The notes under the pieces are model-generated. The model worked only from the letters and a program-made list of their open reading frames with translations. It had not been told where the DNA came from and searched no databases. A stretch of DNA of 64,000 nucleotides from positions 84,710,136-84,774,135 of the forward strand of contig OZ024831.1 of assembly GCA_964016985.1 (NCBI GenBank), read 5' to 3'. The DNA comes from Anodontia alba. Its lineage: Eukaryota > Mollusca > Bivalvia > Lucinida > Lucinidae. The position numbers and the translations under genes were made by a program. This document shows, piece by piece, positions 51,865-64,000 of this stretch; position 1 is the first letter of the stretch; every line of letters starts with the position of its first letter.

Positions 51865-54800
51865 ACTCAATACAATACAATTCTTAATAAAGCGTCTTCT
51901 GACATATTAGAATATTAAATTGACAGATATTGCACCACATAGTATACCACTCTGTCTGAGTCAAATATTTGAGTTCTCAAGCACATCTGTAGTAGCGTTT
52001 TCCAATAAGAAATATGATATTTTACTGTAATCAAAGTTGTACAACTTCTACTTTATACAGAATTAAAATTACGTTGAATTTTACTATACAAAATATCTAT
52101 TTGGGAAAGCCGCCGCTTTGTATATGTGTGTGTGTGTGTGTGTTACCACCCGAAAGGATATCCCAAAAATGGATAAAGGTCCCTTACAACCCCCATAAAA
52201 AATAGAAATAAAAGAAAGGGAACTAGCTTTGCAGAATCCTCCCCACCGGGAAGGATTCCGCTTGAGAACGAAAACAGATGTTTCGTTCGGCGTCCGGGAA
52301 CTCTCCAAATATATGGAGAAATTAACTTTGAGTGCTTCTTTATAGAATTTCTGGCTTTAAATATGTATCGTGTATTAAAATTATCGGTTTTCGTAAAGTT
52401 GGTGTTGTAACAGTTATACTCAAATATGTTCTATCAGTCACACTTCCTTCAACAGAAACAGTATAATTCGTAGTAAAGGACAGTCTGTAACTAGCTGAAT
52501 TTCATACTATAAATGTTGGTTTGGATTTTATCACAATATTGCTACGTCTGCTTCATCACAAACAGCCGAGCTGTTTAAAATTTCTATTTGCCTCCCTTTA
52601 TCAAACGTTCACTTAACCAAGTGCCATAAATATACTGGACAAAGCCAATTATTGGCGTCCAAATAGTCGAGGGGATATATCTTTTTCTTATTTCGTGTTA
52701 AAGTTTTCTTAATGGATGTTTTCTTTCTTCTTCAGTAAAAGTTAACTATGTCAATTTTCTTACTAATAATATTGCAGCCTTTATTTATGTATCGAAAATT
52801 TATGAAGAAAATTTGATCAATATTCATATTTATATAACCTTACTTATACCTCACCTCCTGGGTATCACAATATTTATCATTATTATTATTATTAATTATT
52901 ATTAAAAGCATGCGTGTATCCATTCTAGTGAAACTACAGCACTGAAATGATATTAGTAAGCTGCGACCTGAATTCAGTAGTTCCAACGCGGTCCTTGTAC
53001 ATTTATAAAACTGAATATGAGAATCGGAATCAGAATTTTTATTGGTGATACGTCTAATGACATTCATTCAGCAGGACCTGTGGTATGGGAGCTAGTCCCT
53101 AGCTCTCACCAGAGAGGTAAACCTAGCCACACTATCCTCTGCACCTTCAGCAGAGGTAATAATCGAATCTGGACGGGAATTCCAATCTCTGATTCTTTGA
53201 GGGAAGAATGAGCCCTTATAAATATCAGTTCTTGCAGCGGGGTCGAATCTGGATGGGCTTTCTAATCTCTGATTCTTTGAGGGAAGAATGAGCCCTTATA
53301 AATATCAATTCTTGCAGCGGGGTCTGACAAGTCAGTGAGTGATGATTTCTACTGTACCTAATTGGGTGTGGGGCGATGGGGTATAAAAACAGTTTTTGGA
53401 ATGATGGCAGCACCCTTTAGACCTTTGTACAAAAGAATCAGTCTACTGTCTCTCCTCCTTTTCTTGAGAGACTCCCATTTTAGTTTCTCCAGTATTCCAG
53501 TCAAACTCCCAGTTTCAAAGCAGTAATGGCTAGTTACAAATCTATCAGCCCTATTCTGAACTACTTCTTCGATTTCTTGTTGAAGAACCACGACTTGGGG
53601 ATCCCAAACGAAACTGTCATGTTCCAAAATGGGCGAACAAGTCCCCAATATGCTGTCTCTTTTACATCCTGAGGACATTGATAAAGATTTCGTCTCAAGA
53701 AACAAAGATTTCTATTTGTCTTAGTACACATGCTGCTGATATGTGTATTCCATCTCAAGTCATGTGTGATTGTTACTCCTAGGTATACAATGGAATCCAC
53801 AATTTCGAGAACCGTACCCTCTTAAGTGTAAGAAGCCTCAGTCTTATATGTTCTCTTCCTAGTTACCTGCATTATGTTGCATTATACCCCATTTTCTGGC
53901 CAAACATCCTAATCTATCTATATCCTTCTGAAGGTTCAATGAGTCTCAATGAGTGCGAATATTGGAGCAGAATGACCGACATATTTCTGCTAGTTGCTAA
54001 CCATTTGTGGACAATACACACTGGAGTGAAATATATATCTGTAGAGGACAAACATACTATAATCTCAAATTGTCCTCAGCATGAATGAAGGAATTGATAT
54101 ACATGCACCAAATCATGTTGACTTTAATGAAGCGTTTCGGAATTAGGAAAGCAGAAAAAAGGACAGTCTCGGCTCAAAACTGATATGTCCCATTTTCTAA
54201 TGCTCCGGTTGTTATTATTTGCCGGATAGTAAGAAAGGGTCATTGTGCCATATGCACCTATGTTAATAGCCGTCGGGACCGAGAGAGGCCTGCGCATCCG
54301 CGCAGTCTGATCAAGGTTTATTCTTTTCACCAATATTTTCTATAATATCGAAGCGTTGAATTCGAAGCGAAGGTCCTTATTTGGCTCTGCATGTGTGCAG
54401 CTGACCTTTGTTGTTCGCCTGTGCGGTAAGGCACATGTGAAGCCCACCATAAGTGTGGCTCAACGGCGTCGGACAGTTACTGCAATAGAGCAAATTAAGG
54501 CCTGTATATTTAATACATTTACCAGTACCAGTTTCTTCTTGTTTGTGCAGGTCTATGATTCGCATCGCTGTTATTCTAATAATTGGACCAAACAGAAAAA
54601 GCCCAGCAGGAACCACAATCTCACAACAGGGCGGAACCAGGAGGATTTCTGGGGATTCTATTTAATTATATTACCGTACTTCCTCTACGTATTCGGACAG
54701 ACAGGCCTGAACAAACAGTGTAGACCCAGATCAAACTCCGCAGAACGCGGCGTCTGATCAGGGTCTACATTGTTTGCTTCTCACCCAGCAATTGTACACA

Positions 54801-57171
54801 CATTCACAGATAGTAAAATACACTTGTTGGAGAGTAGTATATGGAAAAATGCCCCAAATTTATCAAATTTATCCAAAGTTTCCTATGAAAATAAAATTTT
54901 GAGTCAAAGGGGGGTGGGGTGGGGGGGGGGGGGGGGGGGCGTTCAACTGAAATCTGAATCTGAATCTGCCCCTGCAGAACGTATTATTATTATTATTAAG
55001 AAAAGGATCAAAATATAATATGCTCATAGTGGTGACACAGGTAACCAGGAGTACAGTCTGGTCAGGTGTTCCTGTTTTGCCAATATTTTTCTGTAACTTT
55101 CAACAATTCTATAAGTGGACAGAGTAAATTCTGATCGGACTACGCGCACTCTGGTGCGCAGGCTTATCCGCACCTTTGTTGGCCGCATGTGCAAGTCATC
55201 CCGCGCACTCGTGCAGTCCGATAGAAAAATACACCAGGTAATTGTAAACGTTTGTCATATGCGAACAGTGGAGGCTCAGATCATCCTGTGCAGCCTTGCG
55301 GTCAGATCAGGGTTTTCTCTGTCCGCCAACTTATTTAGTATATTTTACAGTGTACAAATTCTGTCAGCCGACAACGAAAACCATGATCAGACTATGTGGC
55401 TGCACAGACCAATCTGTGCATGGCTTGATTTGTGAAGCGAAACAGAAATACTCGTGTCAAAGTCGAAATATGATGATTGTTTATCTAGTAATGATCAATT
55501 TTCGTCTCTGCTTCGGCAGCTAATTTCTATGTTTACTTGTGTTTCGATGCATGCGGAGACTGAGGGATAGCAATTATTGGCATTAAACTGAGCACAGTCC
55601 GGATACATACTGCATACGAAACAGTGTTACAAAGTGACGCAACGTTTGAGTCGAGTACATTCTTATCTAGTTCAAACCGACAATATGTTCAATATTTCAG
55701 GAAGCCAAACAAATCCGATGCTCAGCTATTCCAGGGATGTGGCTTGGTTTTAGTTAGAAAATTTATACGGGGAAGGCAACATATGGAAACAAAACGCTAG
55801 CTCCTAATTGCTGAGTAAGTAGTCCGATAGCAAGGTCGTCTTAGTTAGTGCCCCTTCTACTGTCAGTCCTGCGAGTTTGCCTTATAGAGCAAAGGCAGAA
55901 ACATGACAAGCCTACCATAAGCATGGTTCAACGTTGTCGGATGATTATTGCAGTACAGTGAATTAAGACTTGTAATTATTTTTTTTATACTTTTACCAAT
56001 ACCATTTTCTTCTGTGTGATTCTTAGAGCTGCACTCTCAAACACTGTATTTATCGTAAATATTCGGACATATTACTACATGCACATTATCATAACTATTC
56101 TGATATTTGGACAAGTCCATTAATTCTGATTAATTATTATTTGATGCGTCCAAAACTGCTGGTTGAATAGTAATTCGTGTAAACCCAGATCAAATTGTTC
56201 ATTTTAGGAGCAATGTGATCTGGGTCTGCACTGTTTGCTCATGTGTCAAAACGCTCATTCTACGCACGTGGTCAATTCAGCGTTTAGTTTAAAGAGGCAA
56301 GCCTAACATTAGCTGCCTACTCTCCATAGTTTATATGTATATAAACACGGTAGAGATATGCAAATGCACGATTTTCTCGCTCTCTAATACATACCGTACA
56401 GACCATTTGCATTTACTTGAAACATTATGCTTTAGATGTACAAAAGGAGTTTTTTCAGCGTTTACAAATGCCCCTGTGAATATGTGTGGGCTGAGTGTCA
56501 TACTATTTTGGGTTAAGTAATTATTGCGACATAGGATAAAATCACCGTACAAACACTCCGCCCCATATTATGTCCGTTGTCAGAATGTGCTTTGATAAAT
56601 GACTGCTACAAGCATGTACTTCAGCTCATGCTTGCCTTACATGCAAAACTCTTAAAGTAAAACAGGTTATTCAATTCGCAGAAATCATTTTTTGACTGAT
56701 GCATGTTTTTATTCGTGATTTAGTATGCAATCGTGCACGAAATGACTCCGTACAAAATACACAGTGTGAACGGATCTTTAAAACTTGAACATAACAACTT
56801 GAACATACTCTTCTGCTATTATCTTATATGCAGAAAAAATAGGAGCCCGAAAGAAATTAAGATAGATATGAAACGCAAAAACTCATCAACCTTGTAAAGA
56901 AAGCGGATGTGGCGAAGGTGTCGTGTATCTTACGTCACTGGGACGTCCAAATGATATTGGCTTACAGTTGGGCAAGGCCTGCCATCCTTGTAGCAGGTAA
57001 GGGTAAAGGGGGAATGTTTTTATTTCTTCTGTTTCTCCACTTTCATGCCTGTTTCTCTTTCTTCCTTGTCCCTCTCGTTTTTCTCCTCTACTATCTCTTC
57101 TATCTCTTTTCTTACTTTCTCTGGGAGACGGCACAAAATGACCCATAAGGGTTGACATATCGTTAAACCCC
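51865..57171 (+). repeat. 5.3-kb tandem unit 3
   Basis: 5,307 bp. Nearly identical to unit 2; it shares the roughly 52-bp deletion (near 56757) but keeps two copies of the 79-bp segment (53160-53320). Contents as in unit 1, with G tract 54908-54940. Confidence 0.9.
52878..54080 (-). mobile_element. Dead non-LTR retrotransposon fragment (unit 3)
   Basis: Same motifs as in unit 2 (SIVYLGVTITHDLRW, FLRRNLYQCPQDVKETAY, DSFVWDPQVV, RADRFVTSHYC) with the same frameshift after VRP. The damage is therefore older than the duplication. Tail microsatellite at 52878. Confidence 0.8.
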
Positions 57172-57344
57172 ACTCAATACAATACAATTCTTAATAAAGC
57201 GTCTTCTGACATATTAGAATATTAAATTGACAGATATTGCACCACATAGTATACCACTCTGTCTGAGTCAAATATTTGAGTTCTCAAGCACATCTGTAGT
57301 AGCGTTTTCCAATAAGAAATATGATATTTTACTGTAATCAAAGT

Positions 57345-57544
57345 NNNNNNNNNNNNNNNNNNNNNNNNNNNNNNNNNNNNNNNNNNNNNNNNNNNNNNNN
57401 NNNNNNNNNNNNNNNNNNNNNNNNNNNNNNNNNNNNNNNNNNNNNNNNNNNNNNNNNNNNNNNNNNNNNNNNNNNNNNNNNNNNNNNNNNNNNNNNNNNN
57501 NNNNNNNNNNNNNNNNNNNNNNNNNNNNNNNNNNNNNNNNNNNN
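57345..57544. other. Assembly gap of exactly 200 N
   Basis: The left flank ends TAATCAAAGT and the right flank begins TCAAAGTTGTAC. All other units read straight through AATCAAAGTTGTAC, so the two flanks overlap by TCAAAGT. The gap is a placeholder; its true content could be nothing or whole units. Confidence 0.95.
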
Positions 57545-58393
57545 TCAAAGTTGTACAACTTCTACTTTATACAGAATTAAAATTACGTTGAATTTCACTA
57601 TACAAAATATCTATTTGGGAAAGCCGCCGCTTTGTATATGTGTGTGTGTGTGTTACCACCCGAAAGGATATCCCAAAAATGGATAAAGGTCCCTTACAAC
57701 CCCCATAAAAAATAGAAATAAAAGAAAGGGAACTAGCTTTGCAGAATCCTCCCCACCGGGAGGGATTCCGCTTGAGAACGAAAACAGATGTTTCGTTCGG
57801 CGTCCGGGAACTCTCCAAATATATGGAGAAATTAACATTGAGTGCTTCTTTATAGAATTTCTGGCTTTAAATATGTATCGTGTATTAAAATTATCGGTTT
57901 TCGTAAAGTTGGTGTTGTAACAGTTATCCTCAAATATGTTCTATCAGTCACAGTTCCTTCAACAGAAACAGTATAATTCGTAGTAAAGGACAGTCTGTAC
58001 ATTGTAACTAGCTGAATTTCATACTATAAATGTTGGTTTGGATTTTATCACAATATTGTTACGTCTGCTTCATCACAAACAGCCGAGCTGTTTAAAATTT
58101 CTATTTGCCTCCCTTTATCAAACGTTCACTTAACCAAGTGCTATAAATATACTGGACAAAGCCAATTATTGGGGTCCAAATAGTCGAGGGGATATATCTT
58201 TTTCTTATTTCGTGTTAAAGTTTTCTTAATGGATGTTTTCTTTCTTCTTCAGTAAAAGTTAACTATGTCAATTTTCTTACTAATAATATTGCAGCCTTTA
58301 TTTATGTATCGAAAATTTATGAAGAAAATTTGATCAATATTCATATTTATATAACCTTACTTATACCTCACCTCCTGGGTATCACAATATTTA

Positions 58394-59597
58394 TCATTAT
58401 TATTATTATTAATTATTATTAAAAGCATGCGTGTATCCATTCTAGTGAAACTACAGCACTGAAATGATATTAGTAAGCTGCGACCTGAATTCAGTAGTTC
58501 CAACGCGGTCCTTGTACATTTATAAAACTGAATATGAGAATCGGAATCAGAATTTTTATTGGTGATACGTCTAATGACATTCATTCAGCAGGACCTGTGG
58601 TATGGGAGCTAGTCCCTAGCTCTCACCAGAGAGGTAAACCTAGCCACACTATCCTCTGCACCTTCAGCAGAGGTAATAATCGAATCTAGACGGGAATTCC
58701 AATCTCTGATTCTTTGAGGGAAGAATGAGCCCTTATAAATATCAGTTCTTGCAGCGGGGTCGAATCTGGATGGGCATTCCAATCTCTGATTCTTTGAGGG
58801 AAGAATGAGCCCTTATAAATATCAATTCTTGCAGCGGGGTCTGACAAGTCAGTGAGTGATGATTTCTACTGTACCTAATTGGGTGTGGGGCGATGGGGTA
58901 TAAAAACAGTTTTTGGAATGATGGCAGCACCCTTTAGACCTTTGTACAAAAGAATCAGTCTACTGTCTCTCCTCCTTTTCTTGAGAGACTCCCATTTTAA
59001 TTTCTCCAGTATTCCAGTCAAACTCCCAGTTTCAAAGCAGTAATGGCTAGTTACAAATCTATCAGCCCTATTCTGAACTACTTCTTCGATTTCTTGTCGA
59101 AGAACCACGACTTGGGGATCCCAAACGAAACTGTCATGTTCCAAAATGGGCGAACAAGTCCCCTATATGCTGTCTCTTTTACATCCTGAGGACATTGATA
59201 AAGATTTCGTCTCAAGAAACAAAGATTTCTATATGTCTTAGTACACATGCTGCTGATATGTGTATTCCATCTCAAGTCATGTGTGATTGTTACTCCTAGG
59301 TATACAATGGAATCCACAATTTCGAGAACCGTACCCTCTTAAGTGTAAGAAGCCTCAGTCTTATATGTTCTCTTCCTAGTTACCTGCATTATGTTGCATT
59401 ATACCCCATTTTCTGGCCCAACATCCTAATCTATCTATATCCTTCTGAAGGTTCAATGAGTCTCAATGAGTGCGAATATTGGAGCAGAATGACCGACATA
59501 TTTCTGCTAGTTGCTAACCATTTGTGGACAATACACACTGGAGTGAAATATATATCTGTAGAGGACAAACATACTATAATCTCAAATTGTCCTCAGC
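58394..59597 (-). mobile_element. Dead non-LTR retrotransposon fragment (unit 4)
   Basis: Same motifs as units 2 and 3 (YLGVTITHDLRW, FLRRNLYQCPQDVKETAY, DSFVWDPQVV) and the same frameshift. Small differences include a Tyr in KTYRN where units 2 and 3 have KTNRN. Tail microsatellite at 58394. Confidence 0.8.
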
Positions 59598-60425
59598 ATG
59601 AATGAAGGAATTGATATACATGCACCAAATCATGTTGACCTTAATGAAGCGTCTCGGAATTAGGAAAGCAGAAAAAAGGACAGTCTCGGCTCAAAACTGA
59701 TATGTCCCATTTTCTAATGCTCCGGTTGTTATTATTTGCCGGATAGTAAGAAAGGGTCATTGTGTCATATGCACCTATGTTAATAGCCGTCGGGACCCAG
59801 AGAGGCCTGCGCATCCGCGCAGTCTGATCAAGGTTTATTCTTTTCACCAATATTTTCTATAATATCGAAGCGTTGAATTCGAAGCGAAGGTCCTTATTTG
59901 GCTCTGCATGTGTGCAGCTGACCTTTGTTGTTCGCCTGTGCGGTAAGGCACATGTGAAGCCCACCATAAGTGTGGCTCAACGGCGTCGGACAGTTACTGC
60001 AATAGAGCAAATTCAGGCCTGTATATTTAATACATTTACCAGTACCAGTTTCTTCTTGTTTGTGCAGGTCTATGATTCGCATCGCTGTTATTCTAATAAT
60101 TGGACCAAACAGAAAACGCCCAGCAGGAACCACAATCTCACAACAGGGCGGAACCAGGAGGATTTCTGGGGGTTCTATTTAATTATATTACCGTACTTCC
60201 TCTACGTATTCGGACAGACAGGCCTGAACAAACAGTGTAGACCCAGATCAAACTCCGCAGAACGCGGCGTCTGATCAGGGTCTACATTGTTTGCTTCTCA
60301 CCCAGCAATTGTACACACATTCACAGATAGTAAAATACACTTGTTGGAGAGTAGTATATGGAAAAATGTCCCAAATTTATCAAATTTATCCAAAGTTTCC
60401 TATGAAAATAAAATTTTGAGTCAAA

Positions 60426-60468
60426 GGGTGGTGGTGGTGGGGGGGGGGGAGGGGGGGGGGGTGGGGGC
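60426..60468 (+). repeat. G-rich tract in unit 4
   Basis: GTGGTGGTGG leading into G runs broken by A and T, a longer and more interrupted version than in units 2 and 3. Confidence 0.8.
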
Positions 60469-62736
60469 GTTCAACTGAAATCTGAATCTGAATCTGCCCC
60501 TGCAGAACGTATTATTATTATTATTAAGAAAAGGATCAAAATATAATATGCTCATAGTGGTGACACAGGTAACCAGGAGTACAGTCTGGTCAGGTGTTCC
60601 TGTTTTGCCAATATTTTTCTGTAACTTTCAACAATTCTATAAGTGGACAGAGTAAATTCTGATCGGACTACGCGCACTCTGGTGCGCAGGCTTATCCGCA
60701 CCTTTGTTGGCCGCATGTGCAAGTCATCCCGCGCACTCGTGCAGTCCGATAGAAAAATACACCAGGTAATTGTAAACGTTTGTCATATGCGAACAGTGGA
60801 GGCTCAGATCATCCTGTGCAGCCTTGCGGTCAGATCAGGGTTTTCTCTGTCCGCCAACTTATTTAGTATATTTTACAGTGTACAAATTCTGTCAGCCGAC
60901 AACGAAAACCATGATCAGACTATGTGGCTGCACAGACCAATCTGTGCATGGCTTGATTTGTGAAGCGAAACAGAAATACTCGTGTCAAAGTCGAAATATG
61001 ATGATTGTTTATCTAGTAATGATCAATTTTCTTCTCTGCTTCGGCAGCTATTTTCTATGTTTACTTGTGTTTCGATGCATGCGGAGACTGAGGGATAGCA
61101 ATTATTGGCATTAAACTGAGCACAGTCCGGATACATATTGCATACGAAACAGTGTTACAAAGTGACGCAACGTTTGAGTCAAGTACATTCTTATCTAGTT
61201 CAAACCGACAATATGTTCAATATTTCAGGAAGCCAAACAAATCCGATGCTCAGCTATTCCAGGGATGTGGCTTGGTTTTAGTTAGAAAATTTATACGGGG
61301 AAGGCAACATATGGAAACAAAACGCTAGCTCCTAATTGCTGAGTATGTAGTCCGATAGCAAGGTCGTCTTAGTTAGTGCCCCTTCTACTGTCAGTCCTGC
61401 GAGTTTGCCTTATAGAGCAAAGGCGGAAACATGACAAGCCTACCATAAGCATGGTTCAACGTTGTCGGATGATTATTGCAGTACAGTGAATTAAGACTTG
61501 TAATTATTTTTTTATACTTTTACCAATACCATTTTCTTCTGTGTGATTCTTAGAGCTGCACTCTCAAACACTGTATTTATCGTAAATATTCGGACATATT
61601 ACTACATGCACATTATCATAACTATTCTGATATTTGGACAAGTCCATTAATTCTGATTAATTATTATTTGATGCGTCCAAAACTGCTGGTTGAATAGTAA
61701 TTCGTGTAAACCCAGATCAAATTGTTCATTTTAGGAGCAATGTGATCTGGGTCTGCACTGTTTGCTCATGTGTCAAAACGCTCATTCTACGTACGTGGTC
61801 AATTCAGCGTTTAGTTTAAAGAGGCAAGCCTAACATTAGCTGCCTACTCTCCATAGTTTATATGTATATAAACACGGTAGAGATATGCAAATGCACGATT
61901 TTCTCGCTGTCTAATACATACCGTACAGACCATTTGCATTTACTTGAAACATTATGCTTTAGATGTACAAAAGGAGTTTTTTTCAGCGTTTACAAATGCC
62001 CCTGTGAATATGTGTGGGCTGAGTGGGTTAAGTAATTATTGCGACATAGGATAAAATCACCGTACAAACACTCCGCCCCATATTATGTCCGTTGTCAGAA
62101 TGTGCTTTGATAAATGACTGCTACAAGCATGTACTTCAGCTCATGCTTGCCTTACATGCAAAACTCTTAAAGTAAAACGGGTTATTCAATTCGCAGAAAT
62201 CATTTTTTGACTGATGCATGTTTTTATTCGTGATTTAGTATGCAATCGTGCGCGAAATGACTCCGTACAAAATAACAAAATGGCGAAAAGCGGCTGATAT
62301 TATCACCGATGTGGTAGTAGAATACACAGTGTGAACGGATCTTTAAAACTTGAACATAACAACTTGAACATACTCTTCTGCTATTATCTTATATGCAGAA
62401 AAAATAGGAGCCCGAAAGAAATTAAGATAGATATGAAACGCAAAAAATCATCAACCTTGTAAAGAAAGCGGATGTGGCGAAGGTGTCGTGTATCTTACGT
62501 CACTGGGACGTCCAAATGATATTGGCTTACAGTTGGGCAAGGCCTGCCATCCTTGTAGCAGGTAAGGGTAAAGGGGGAATGCTTTTATTTCTTCTGTTTC
62601 TCCACTTTCATGCCTGTTTCTCTTTCTTCCTTGTCCCTCTCGTTTTTCTCCTCTACTATCTCTTCTATCTCTTTTCTTACTTTCTCTGGGAGACGGCACA
62701 AAATGACCCATAAGGGTTGACATATCGTTAAACCCC

Positions 62737-64000
62737 ACTCAATACAATACAATTCTTAACAAAGCGTCTTCTGACATATTAGAATATTAAATTGACAGAT
62801 ATTGCACCACATAGTATACCACTCTGTCTGAGTCAAATATTTGAGTTCTCAAGCACATCTGTAGTAGCGTTTTCCAATAAGAAATATGATATTTTACTGT
62901 AATCAAAGTTGTACAACTTCTACTTTATACAGAATTAAAATTACGTTGAATTTCACTATACAAAATATCTATTTGGGAAAGCCGCCGCTTTGTATATGTG
63001 TGTGTGTGTGTTACCACCCGAAAGGATATCCCAAAAATGGATAAAGGTCCCTTACAACCCCCATAAAAAATAGAAATAAAAGAAAGGGAACTAGCTTTGC
63101 AGAATCCTCCCCACCGGGAAGGATTCCGCTTGAGAACGAAAACAGATGTTTCGTTCGGCGTCCGGGAACTCTCCAAATATATGGAGAAATTAACATTGAG
63201 TGCTTCTTTATAGAATTTCTGGCTTTAAATATGTATCGTGTATTAAAATTATCGGTTTTCGTAAAGTTGGTGTTGTAACAGTTATCCTCAAATATGTTCT
63301 ATCAGTCACACTTCCTTCAACAGAAACAGTATAATTCGTAGTAAAGGACAGTCTGTACATTGTAACTAGCTGAATTTCATACTATAAATGTTGGTTTGGA
63401 TTTTATCACAATATTGTTACGTCTGCTTCATCACAAACAGCCGAGCTGTTTAAAATTTCTATTTGCCTCCCTTTATCAAACGTTCACTTAACCAAGTGCT
63501 ATAAATATACTGGACAAAGCCAATTATTGGGATCCAAATAGTCGAGGGGATATATCTTTTTCTTATTTCGTGTTAAAGTTTTCTTAATGGATGTTTTCTT
63601 TCTTCTTCAGTAAAAGTTAACTATGTCAATTTTCTTACTAATAATATTGCAGCCTTTATTTATGTATCGAAAATTTATGAAGAAAATTTGATCAATATTC
63701 ATATTTATATAACCTTACTTATACCTCACCTCCTGGGTATCACAATATTTATCATTATTATTATTATTAATTATTATTAAAAGCATGCGTGTATCCATTC
63801 TAGTGAAACTACAGCACTGAAATGATATTAGTAAGCTGCGACCTGAATTCAGTAGTTCCAACGCGGTCCTTGTACATTTATAAAACTGAATATGAGAATC
63901 GGAATCAGAATTTTTATTGGTGATACGTCTAATGACATTCATTCAGCAGGACCTGTGGTATGGGAGCTAGTCCCTAGCTCTCACCAGAGAGGTAAACCTA
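62737..64000 (+). repeat. 5.3-kb tandem unit 5, cut by window end
   Basis: First 1,264 bp only. Shares with unit 4 the 8-bp insertion (63353-63366) and the shorter (GT)n. Reaches into the LINE 3' tail (ATT repeat at 63752, then about 250 bp of the minus-strand LINE end). Confidence 0.85.

Larger units (their letters stand above)
57172..62736 (+). repeat. 5.3-kb tandem unit 4, containing an assembly gap
   Basis: 5,565 bp including 200 N; about 5,365 bp without them. Retains the 52-bp stretch (62270-62325) and two 79-bp copies. It has an 8-bp insertion (TGTACATTGTAAC near 57998, shared with unit 5), a shorter (GT)n, and a private 17-bp deletion at about 62020. Confidence 0.85.

Noticed and set aside
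1..64000. Bacterial-type operons, defence systems, phage or a complete autonomous transposon
   Set aside because: No operon structure, ribosome-binding sites, long ORFs, transposase or integrase motifs were found on either strand.

Overview
The window looks like animal nuclear DNA, most likely from a bivalve mollusc. That placement is inference: the sequence is AT-rich and intron/intergenic-like, has no long open reading frames, and carries repeat types typical of bivalves (tRNA-derived SINEs, hairpin MITEs, short-period arrays introduced by CCGTCCGTC tracts, and an element with AGCTCACC/GGTGAGC hairpin ends). No complete protein-coding gene, rRNA, authentic tRNA gene or CRISPR array can be supported in the 64 kb. 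One unrecognised frame (about 40238-40540, minus) and degenerate LINE fragments are the only protein-like sequences.

Region 1 (1-22.8 kb) is a dense graveyard of short transposons. I could delimit many by their ends and target-site duplications: TTAA-flanked piggyBac-like MITEs (termini CCCTTGTCCTGCTGAA), TTAA-flanked Kolobok-like elements, TA-flanked Tc1/mariner or pogo/Tigger-like MITEs (CAGTCGACTCTCGTTATCTC), several hairpin MITE families, and three SINE families (A and C tRNA-derived, B of unclear head). Many are nested, so relative ages can be read. The deepest nest is a DNA element inside SINE-B inside a piggyBac-like MITE at 741-1717.

Region 2 (22.9-36.5 kb) holds at least six tandem arrays with periods of about 115-180 bp, each built on a different core. 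The largest (31458-34104) is a Helitron/Helentron-like non-autonomous element with hairpin ends, inserted in the arm of a long palindrome. A 550-bp piece of it sits almost unchanged inside another array at 29454-30003.

Region 3 (34.8-40.2 kb) contains diverged direct and inverted segmental duplications. They preserve empty sites for two MITE insertions (a Tigger-like one and a hairpin one).

Region 4 (40.7-64 kb) is a tandem array of about 5.3-kb units: a partial diverged edge copy, four full units and one cut off by the window end. Each unit carries the 3' end of a dead non-LTR retrotransposon on the minus strand, a G-rich tract, hairpin repeats and a SINE-B copy at its boundary. Shared indels group units 2 with 3 and 4 with 5. 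A 200-N gap in unit 4 is flanked by the same seven bases, so the copy number is not secure.

The window offers no interacting gene set. Its interest lies in repeat architecture: nested insertions, hairpin modules shared between unrelated families, common 3' tails on different SINEs, and exchange between arrays.
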